Part shown: positions 1-4,688 of the stretch, one piece after another
Position numbering within the stretch: the stretch's first letter is position 1
Layout of the letters: every line of letters starts with the position of its first letter
Origin: Granulosicoccaceae bacterium
Lineage (GTDB): Bacteria > Pseudomonadota > Gammaproteobacteria > Granulosicoccales > Granulosicoccaceae
Length of the DNA: 5,944 nucleotides
NCBI GenBank assembly: GCA_023301405.1
Contig: JALZUX010000419.1
Location: 1 to 5,944 of the forward strand
Direction: 5' to 3'
The notes under the pieces: generated by a model
Told to the model about the DNA's origin: nothing
Database searches by the model: none
What the model saw: the letters and a program-made list of their open reading frames with translations, nothing else
Translations under genes and position numbers: made by a program

Positions 1-686
1 ATACCAAAGAACACCATGACGGGAATCAAGTAGGCGAAGTGCGGCATAATCTGCGCTACATTGAGCAATGGATTTAAAATAGTTTCTACTCGTTTACTTT
101 TATAACCCCAAATCCCCAGTAATAAACCAATAGAAATGGCGACAGGCGCTGCAATCAGCACGAAGGATAACGTTTGCATTGACGGTTCCCATTGCCCGAA
201 TACTGCAATGTACACAAAAGTAAAACCGGCAAATATAGCAAGCCCGACTCCGCTTAGCGCGTAGCCAAGAATAACAGCACCACCTGCTACCACAGTCCAC
301 GGCAGCCCGGGCCACTTGGCCCATTGATTTTCTGTTGCCCAATCCCAACTGGTGAAGGCCACGATGGTTTTAACACCACCCAGCAACAACTCACGCACAA
401 ACTCAATCATAAAAAGAACAGCACCCGAGATTGCCCGGGTGACCTGACGAAGCAGTGGTTTTTGTTCGAACTCTTCAATGTCGGGATCGTAGACTTCAAT
501 TGGCCACCATTCAAACATCAGGTAGTCCACAGAGTTATTTATAATAATAGGGAGTTGCTTCAATAACGGCGGCAAACGCCAAAGCCAGTTACCGTCAGCC
601 GGGGCGATAAACATACACATCAAAACAAACACAACAATTAGTAATAGAAACTGAAGTGATTTACTTTGCCGCAGAACATCATTCAT
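1..686 (-). CDS. ABC importer permease, ProW/OpuAB type (N-terminal part, cut by window edge)
   Basis: This is the inner-membrane channel subunit of a betaine/TMAO-type ABC importer. I translated it from the complementary strand: 228 codons are open to the window edge, so the C-terminus is missing. The start ATG (684-686) overlaps the ATPase stop as ATGA, which implies translational coupling. Residues 11-29 form a first membrane helix. A mostly polar stretch follows, with a Trp-rich segment at 114-130. Hydrophobic segments lie near 131-163 and 172-193. The final visible stretch (about 205-228, containing QIMPHFAYLIPVMVFFG) matches the start of the conserved permease core seen in ProW (from memory, MQTIPAFVYLIPV). 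Roughly 170 residues precede that core, longer than the short cytoplasmic-loop arrangement I would expect of a minimal permease. Family assignment is strong; substrate (TMAO, betaine or choline) is inferred from neighbours. Confidence 0.88.
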   Translation of the reverse strand, partial: MNDVLRQSKSLQFLLLIVVFVLMCMFIAPADGNWLWRLPPLLKQLPIIINNSVDYLMFEWWPIEVYDPDIEEFEQKPLLRQVTRAISGAVLFMIEFVRELLLGGVKTIVAFTSWDWATENQWAKWPGLPWTVVAGGAVILGYALSGVGLAIFAGFTFVYIAVFGQWEPSMQTLSFVLIAAPVAISIGLLLGIWGYKSKRVETILNPLLNVAQIMPHFAYLIPVMVFFG

Positions 687-1753
687 GACGATTGCCCAAG
701 CGATTTATGTGATCGCCCTCCAAATAGTAGTTTCACTATTTTAGCAGCATGAACGGTCCCTACGATTTCCCCTGCGTCATTGACTACAGGTAACGGTTTA
801 TCTGCGGTCAACACTGCTTCGGCAACGGTTTCAATCAACGCATCTTTTGATACTTTTAAATCACCGATGGCCTCACCGACAATTATCGGGTCCATGACGG
901 TTTCAATTTTCAGTACTTTTTCACGCGGTACTTCTTCAGTGAACTTACGAACGTATTCGGTGGCCGGATTTAGGACAATATTAGCCGGAGTGTCCAGTTG
1001 TTCAATGATACCGTCTTTCATGATGGCGATTCGATCGGCAAGACGCAAAGCTTCGTCGAAATCATGTGTAACAAACAATATGGTTTTACTAAGCACGCCC
1101 TGCAAACGTAAAAATTCATCCTGCATTTCTTTACGTATTAATGGGTCAAGCGCCGAAAACGGCTCATCAAGAAACCAGATATCAGGTTCAATAGCCAGTG
1201 ACCGCGCAATTCCCACCCTTTGTTGCTGCCCGCCGGAGAGTTGTCGTGGAAAATAATTTTCACGACCAGACAGACTGACGAGATCTATCATTTCGCCGGC
1301 TCGCTTAATACTCTCTTTGGTGCTTACCCCTTTCACCTGCAAAGGGAATGCAATGTTTTCAAGGACAGTTTTATGCGGCAACAAAGCAAAGCTTTGAAAC
1401 ACCATACCCATTTTGCTACGACGCAACTGGATGAGCTGCTTATTGCTTATGGATTGGATGTCTTCCCCTTCGATGAAGATCTTACCGGCGGTCGCACGAG
1501 TGAGCCTGGATATACATCGCAATAGAGTTGATTTACCAGAGCCCGACAAGCCCATAATAATGAGAAGTTCACCGGGATACACTTCAAAGGAGGCATTGTT
1601 AACGCCAACAATACACCCGGCCTGCTCAAACTTAGCGGCATCAACTGCGCCATTGGCTTCCCGCATCAACCCCTTAGCATTGTCGCCAAATATTTTATAA
1701 ACGGAATCACAACGGATAACCGGGTCGTTCGAATTCGAAGCTAGTGAAGGCAT
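683..1753 (-). CDS. ABC importer ATPase, ProV/OpuAA type, probable quaternary amine or TMAO uptake
   Basis: This 356-residue ATPase energises uptake through the overlapping permease gene. Every nucleotide-binding element is visible: Walker A GLSGSGKST (68-76), Q-loop Gln120, signature LSGGQ (172-176), Walker B WFLDE (193-197), SALD D-loop (200-203) and switch His230. The N-terminal part (11-60, with VYKIFG and a GVNNASFEV segment before Walker A) is the layout of ProV/OpuAA, in which an extra stretch precedes the core. After the core, residues about 285-345 (VMDPI, then LPVVNDAGEIVGTV) look like a single CBS-type unit; many relatives carry a pair that senses ionic strength or nucleotides. The gene lies 184 bp downstream of the binding-protein stop, with a hairpin between. 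No clear Shine-Dalgarno precedes ATG 1753, so expression may depend on the upstream transcript. The family is certain; the ligand is inferred. A TmoV-like role fits the neighbouring Tmm. Confidence 0.95.
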   Translation of the reverse strand: MPSLASNSNDPVIRCDSVYKIFGDNAKGLMREANGAVDAAKFEQAGCIVGVNNASFEVYPGELLIIMGLSGSGKSTLLRCISRLTRATAGKIFIEGEDIQSISNKQLIQLRRSKMGMVFQSFALLPHKTVLENIAFPLQVKGVSTKESIKRAGEMIDLVSLSGRENYFPRQLSGGQQQRVGIARSLAIEPDIWFLDEPFSALDPLIRKEMQDEFLRLQGVLSKTILFVTHDFDEALRLADRIAIMKDGIIEQLDTPANIVLNPATEYVRKFTEEVPREKVLKIETVMDPIIVGEAIGDLKVSKDALIETVAEAVLTADKPLPVVNDAGEIVGTVHAAKIVKLLFGGRSHKSLGQSS

Positions 1754-1850
1754 AATGGTTCTGTTAACTCAGGGCACGGTGTATTTTGAAAATATGATTT
1801 TACAGAGCCTAGGCAAACTAGTGACTACAGTTGCCAGCCCAAAAACAAAG

Positions 1851-1890
1851 AACCCCCTGGAACGGTGACGCGCCAAGGGGCTTTTTTCTT
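1851..1890 (-). terminator. Intergenic hairpin with U-tract, probable attenuator after the binding-protein gene
   Basis: On the minus-strand transcript, CCCCUUGG (1880-1873) pairs with CCAGGGGG (1860-1853) around a 12-base loop. All eight positions pair, one as a G-U wobble, and a U-rich run follows (UUCUUUGUUUUU). On the plus strand the same DNA gives a C-A mismatch in the stem, though a T-run also follows there (1882-1887), so bidirectional action is possible. It sits 57 bp past the binding-protein stop and 97 bp before the ATPase start. That suits partial termination, so that more periplasmic binding protein than membrane components is made, as is common in ABC import operons. The structure was read by eye; its strength was not computed. 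Confidence 0.7.
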
Positions 1891-1937
1891 ACAGAAAGGT
1901 TGCCATACAAACTAAATGTAGGCATCAACTTTTGGCC

Positions 1938-2891
1938 TTACTTAGTCCACGGCATCCAGACAGATTCATTATCTGCAAGCCACTGCTTGGCCGCATCTTT
2001 GTGGTCTAGCTTGTCTGTATCAACCAAAGCAGCCATTTGGCCGATCTGTGTCGTGTTGAAGTCAAGCTTAGTAAAAGCTGTGTAGGCAGCCGGGTGAGTT
2101 TTAGGGAACTTATAGTTAGCCGCTTTCTTCAACCAACCTTTTGGAGAGCCACACGATCCATCACCACCGTCTTCTTTACGACACCCTTCCGTGTACTCAG
2201 GGAATTCAATAAACGTAAAGCCTTCGGCATCAGTAAAGTTTGGCGTCCAGTTAAAAACAATAGTACCGCGACCTTCTTTTTTCGCTGCTGCAAGTTCTGT
2301 CCACAAAGCATCAGCACCACCAGCAAATTTTACAGTCCAGTTGTCAGCTAAGCCCAACGCTTCAAGGCGATCAGGCATCACATCACCGTGCCAGCTTTGC
2401 GGACCTTCCAACCAACGACCTTTGCCTTCTGAATCAGCAGTGGTGAAGTTTTCATGACAGTCTTTCAGTGCTTCCCACTTTGGCAGACCGGGACATAAAT
2501 CTTGTTCAATAACCCAATTTGGAACGCCCATTTCTTCGAGTGTTGTGGCCGAGTGACTGCCCGCATCGATCACGCCGCCCTTAGCCATGGCGTTGTAAAA
2601 GGATTTACCAAAAGTTGACTGCCAGACTTCGTGCGAAATAGTGACGTCGCCGTTGCGAATAGATTCGTACACGGCTTGTGAATCTGCGGGGACATATTCA
2701 ACGTTGCTACCCATCATTTCGAACATGCCGCCGATTACGTAAGCCATAACCACTTGACTTGACCAGTTATGAATCGGGATGACGATTGGCGCCGTGCTAT
2801 CTGCAGCTTTGGCGACACCTGCGCTTGCCAGTAACGACACGCAGCCTGCCACTACCAGTGATCTAATTGATTTTGGAGTTTGTAGCTTCAT
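1938..2891 (-). CDS. Periplasmic substrate-binding protein, ProX/OpuAC family, TmoX-like candidate
   Basis: This 317-residue secreted protein would capture a small methylated ammonium ligand and deliver it to the permease. I chose ATG 2891 over the in-frame ATG 2945 because it has AGAGGA nine bases upstream and begins a proper signal peptide: a basic n-region (K7, R10), a hydrophobic core (12-26) and an AKA cleavage site after Ala29. The mature part opens with IVIPIHNW and carries ADSQAVYESIRNGD, ISHEVW, DLCPGLPKW, IVFNWTPNF and EFPEY segments typical of this family. There are 13 tryptophans in all, the usual material for an aromatic box around a trimethylammonium group. Cys133/Cys145 and Cys237/Cys247 could form two disulfides. 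The second pair frames an Asp/Gly-rich loop (239-246) that could bind calcium, as I recall for an extended loop in Ruegeria TmoX. Linkage to a tmm gene favours TMAO; betaine or choline cannot be excluded. A weak lipobox-like VAGC ends at Cys17. Confidence 0.93.
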   Translation of the reverse strand: MKLQTPKSIRSLVVAGCVSLLASAGVAKAADSTAPIVIPIHNWSSQVVMAYVIGGMFEMMGSNVEYVPADSQAVYESIRNGDVTISHEVWQSTFGKSFYNAMAKGGVIDAGSHSATTLEEMGVPNWVIEQDLCPGLPKWEALKDCHENFTTADSEGKGRWLEGPQSWHGDVMPDRLEALGLADNWTVKFAGGADALWTELAAAKKEGRGTIVFNWTPNFTDAEGFTFIEFPEYTEGCRKEDGGDGSCGSPKGWLKKAANYKFPKTHPAAYTAFTKLDFNTTQIGQMAALVDTDKLDHKDAAKQWLADNESVWMPWTK

Positions 2892-2900
2892 TGATTCATT

Positions 2901-2906
2901 TCCTCT
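2901..2906 (-). promoter_or_regulatory. Ribosome binding site deciding the binding-protein start
   Basis: AGAGGA on the minus strand lies nine bases before ATG 2891. The alternative upstream in-frame ATG at 2945 would add 18 charged residues ahead of the signal peptide, so this site fixes the start at 2891. Confidence 0.75.
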
Positions 2907-3012
2907 GATTGGTTTCAATTGCTCGCGGACTCGTTTAAATATCAAGAGCCAACGGTCGCTTTACCAGTGTACCTTTCGCTTGTTCAAAAAGTACTACTAA
3001 AACGTACCATTA

Positions 3013-3029
3013 TTGTCCCTTACAGACAA
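3013..3029. repeat. Interrupted palindrome TTGTC-n7-GACAA
   Basis: TTGTC (3013-3017) and GACAA (3025-3029) are exact reverse complements separated by seven bases. The element lies just downstream of the candidate promoter that would drive the binding-protein gene, about 40 bp from a second palindrome with related TTGT/ACAA arms (3055-3066). A dimeric regulator could use both. Five-base arms can occur by chance, so this is suggestive only. Confidence 0.35.
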
Positions 3030-3037
3030 ATCTAGAC

Positions 3038-3065
3038 GCTATAAATGTCGATATGTTGTGGACAA
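3038..3065 (-). promoter_or_regulatory. Candidate sigma-70 promoter for the transporter operon
   Basis: On the minus strand TTGTCC (3065-3060) and TATAGC (3043-3038) are 16 bases apart, each matching four of six consensus positions. Transcription would begin near 3030 and leave a leader of roughly 140 bases before ATG 2891. The -35 hexamer lies inside the palindrome at 3055-3066, so a protein bound there would compete with or contact RNA polymerase. Matches are modest; the placement is the main support. Confidence 0.35.
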
Positions 3066-3075
3066 CGCTGTATCG
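3049..3075. promoter_or_regulatory. Nested palindrome, candidate operator over the transporter -35 box
   Basis: The core GTTGT-GG-ACAAC (3055-3066) is a perfect inverted repeat. It is flanked by a second inverted pair, CGATA (3049-3053) and TATCG (3071-3075), slightly off centre. The core covers the putative -35 hexamer on the minus strand. Position and symmetry fit a repressor or activator operator for the transporter operon; a small cruciform is the alternative. No cognate regulator is visible. Confidence 0.4.
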
Positions 3076-3096
3076 GTACACTATTGGTTCATATAG

Positions 3097-3110
3097 TTGG
3101 TTGCCACCAA
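3097..3110. repeat. Inverted repeat TTGGT-TGCC-ACCAA
   Basis: TTGGT (3097-3101) and ACCAA (3106-3110) are perfect complements around TGCC. The hexamer TTGGTT occurs at 3084-3089 and again at 3097-3102, a 13-bp period. The site is about 30 bp upstream of the candidate transporter -35 box, a normal position for an activator. Function is inferred from place only. Confidence 0.3.
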
Positions 3111-3413
3111 AAGCACCGGTTTCCCTAAAAAAGCACTCACATTTATGGGAATTCAAAAGCCGTTGATTAAAGTGTTCTGCAAAGCGTCGCAAGGGGAATG
3201 TTATACACGGATAATAGCGCTCTCTGATTTCCACCCAAACGATCACCGCTAGATAATTTTAGATTTGCCGTGTCAAGATAGAATAAAACCTTGCTAAAAA
3301 TATGTACAACAAATGCGTAACTAGAAATAACACTGGATTAATTTCAAAAAACCACAATAAATACCACCGGGTCATCACACAAAAAAACGCACTCGTAAAT
3401 GTGAGAAAATATA

Positions 3414-3437
3414 GAATAGTAAGCTGGAGAACTATTC
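3414..3437 (+). repeat. 7-bp inverted repeat directly before the oxygenase ribosome binding site
   Basis: GAATAGT (3414-3420) and ACTATTC (3431-3437) are exact reverse complements around a ten-base spacer. The right arm ends one base before the GAGGA ribosome binding site at 3438. As RNA it would form a leader hairpin beside the site; as DNA it could be an operator. The left arm overlaps a -10-like TAGAAT (3412-3417), but no matching -35 hexamer is visible. Confidence 0.5.
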
Positions 3438-3442
3438 GAGGA
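3438..3442 (+). promoter_or_regulatory. Ribosome binding site selecting a TTG start for the oxygenase
   Basis: GAGGA stands six bases before TTG 3449, in frame with the oxygenase. It is the strongest Shine-Dalgarno sequence in the region; the in-frame ATG at 3302 has none. It sets the likely start and removes a 49-codon extension. Confidence 0.7.
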
Positions 3443-3448
3443 AATCCG

Positions 3449-4594
3449 TTGCCCACCGACTTAATACATCTGCAAGCCGCAGACTCTCCGTTAAGCACCG
3501 ACCCAACGCGGTCATACACGCTACCCGCGCGGTTCTACTTGGATGCTGATATTCATGAACAGGAAAACCAGTTAATTTTCCAATGCAACTGGTGGTACGC
3601 CGGGCACCAAAGCCAACTGCCCAAAACCGGTGATTATCTAACCACTACAATAAACGAGCAAAGCGTTTTTGTGGTCCGCGATCGTAATGGTGGCCTGAAA
3701 GCGTTTTACAATGTTTGCCAGCACCGCGGGCACGAACTAGTCGCCGGCACTGGCCATGCGAATGTCATCGTATGCCCCTACCACGCTTGGTCATATGATC
3801 TTGACGGCAGCCTGATTGGCGCACGCAACTCCGCAAAAATGGCCGGGTTCTCGAAATGTGACTTTGCACTTAAGCCGGTTAGTGTTGAAGTATTCTGTGG
3901 TTTAGTATTTATAAATCTTGATCAAGACGCCGAACCGCTATCACAACAAGCGGCAGAGCTTGAAAAGGAAATCAGGCAATATGTTCCCGGTGTAGACAAT
4001 CTTGCTTTCGCACAGCGCGATACCTACAACGTGGCGAGTAACTGGAAAGTGATGATGGACAACTTTCTTGAATGCTACCACTGCCACACAGCACATCGCG
4101 ATTTTGTTGATTTAGTCGACATGGATAGTTATCGATCAACCACTAAGGGCATTTATTCCAGCCATATTTCCAATGCGGCAAAGTCCACTGACAATTCAGC
4201 CTACAAATTTGAAAAAGGCGAGGTCGATTTTGGCTACGCGGGCTGGTACCTTTGGCCAAACCTAAGCATCTGGGCCTACCCGGGCGAAGCCAACTTGTCT
4301 GTATTGCAAATGGTGCCAGACGGCGCTGGTAATACAATTGAATATCAGGATTGGTTTGTCCCCGAAGGAAAACCCAGCACACAACTGCAGGAAGCAATGG
4401 ACTATCAAAAAGACGTGCTGCAGCCTGAAGACATCGGCCTTTGCGAGAGCGTTCAACGAGGCTTGAAATCTAACGGCTATAATCAAGGGCGGTTTGTCGT
4501 TGACCCGGAAAGAAGTGAACTCTCTGAGCACGCCGTACACCACTTTCAAGAAATGGTCGCCAAGGCGTTAGGTGCAAATCTGCAATCACGTTAG
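3449..4594 (+). CDS. Rieske non-haem iron oxygenase, quaternary-ammonium class (GbcA/stachydrine demethylase/CntA relative)
   Basis: This is a cytoplasmic oxygenase alpha subunit. From TTG 3449 it has 381 residues, normal for the class. The Rieske [2Fe-2S] ligands are Cys90/His92 (CQHRGH) and Cys109/His112 (CPYH). The catalytic iron ligands are His211, His216 (NFLECYHCHTAH) and probably Asp328 (QPEDIGLCESVQRG). The bridge residue three before His211 is Glu208 rather than the Asp of ring-hydroxylating dioxygenases, as in carnitine and glycine-betaine oxygenases. The opening RSYTLPARFY and NWWYAGH segments resemble GbcA. These enzymes use O2 and electrons from a flavin/ferredoxin reductase (GbcB or CntB type), absent here. 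Likely outcomes are demethylation of a betaine, or C-N cleavage releasing trimethylamine, which would feed the downstream Tmm. An upstream reading to ATG 3302 is open, but its 49 residues are Lys/Asn-rich and unlike the family. The gene is followed after 94 bp by tmm on the same strand, so an operon is likely. Family certain, substrate unresolved. Confidence 0.93.
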   Translation: MPTDLIHLQAADSPLSTDPTRSYTLPARFYLDADIHEQENQLIFQCNWWYAGHQSQLPKTGDYLTTTINEQSVFVVRDRNGGLKAFYNVCQHRGHELVAGTGHANVIVCPYHAWSYDLDGSLIGARNSAKMAGFSKCDFALKPVSVEVFCGLVFINLDQDAEPLSQQAAELEKEIRQYVPGVDNLAFAQRDTYNVASNWKVMMDNFLECYHCHTAHRDFVDLVDMDSYRSTTKGIYSSHISNAAKSTDNSAYKFEKGEVDFGYAGWYLWPNLSIWAYPGEANLSVLQMVPDGAGNTIEYQDWFVPEGKPSTQLQEAMDYQKDVLQPEDIGLCESVQRGLKSNGYNQGRFVVDPERSELSEHAVHHFQEMVAKALGANLQSR

Positions 4595-4603
4595 CGCCAC
4601 TAC

Positions 4604-4618
4604 TCAATTGAAAATTGA
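4604..4618 (+). repeat. Small AT-rich hairpin in the oxygenase-tmm spacer
   Basis: TCAATT (4604-4609) and AATTGA (4613-4618) pair around GAA, ten bases after the oxygenase stop. No U-run follows and the stem is AT-rich, so it does not look like a terminator. It may be an mRNA processing or stability element, or chance. Confidence 0.25.
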
Positions 4619-4678
4619 ATCATGAATACTATTTGTGGCAGAGTATCTCTACAGCGCCTGTCTTTCAACAGAACCAAC

Positions 4679-4682
4679 GGAG
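4679..4682 (+). promoter_or_regulatory. Ribosome binding site of tmm
   Basis: GGAG lies six bases upstream of ATG 4689 and supports that start, which gives the N-terminus expected for the family (a few residues before the FAD-binding strand). No convincing promoter is visible in the 94-bp spacer, consistent with co-transcription with the oxygenase. Confidence 0.6.
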
Positions 4683-4688
4683 CCATTA

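Larger units (their letters stand above)
2892..3448. other. Divergent AT-rich regulatory gap between transporter and oxygenase genes
   Basis: These 557 bp separate two divergent start codons and hold no convincing gene. They contain a candidate minus-strand promoter (3038-3065), interrupted palindromes at 3013-3029, 3055-3066 and 3097-3110, and an inverted repeat at 3414-3437 touching the oxygenase ribosome binding site. The length leaves room for two promoters plus activator sites. No regulator gene lies within the window, so the controlling protein is unknown. Stretches 2907-3012, 3111-3260 and 3300-3396 show nothing I can name. Confidence 0.6.

Noticed and set aside
780..1256. Plus-strand open frame of 158 codons opposite the ABC ATPase
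   Set aside because: It lies wholly antisense to a gene with all ATPase motifs, and its translation shows no recognisable domain.
3010..3246. Minus-strand 78-codon frame within the divergent gap
   Set aside because: It starts with GTG without a clear ribosome binding site, resembles no family I know, and spans the palindromes and candidate promoter. A small gene cannot be fully excluded.
3291..3323. Possible sigma-70 promoter TTGCTA upstream of the oxygenase
   Set aside because: No acceptable -10 hexamer occurs at 16-18 bases spacing; other pairs in 3160-3420 were equally poor.
3397..3418. Possible CRP site beginning AAATGTGA upstream of the oxygenase
   Set aside because: Only the left half matches; the right half (3411-3418) fits TCACATTT at about three of eight positions.
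3259..3519. Hydrophobic minus-strand frame overlapping the oxygenase start
   Set aside because: The apparent membrane protein comes from reading A-rich plus-strand sequence backwards, giving Phe and Leu; it overlaps real coding sequence and has no supported start.
4622..4688. Short ATG frame between oxygenase and tmm
   Set aside because: No ribosome binding site, out of frame with tmm, and it runs into the tmm coding start.
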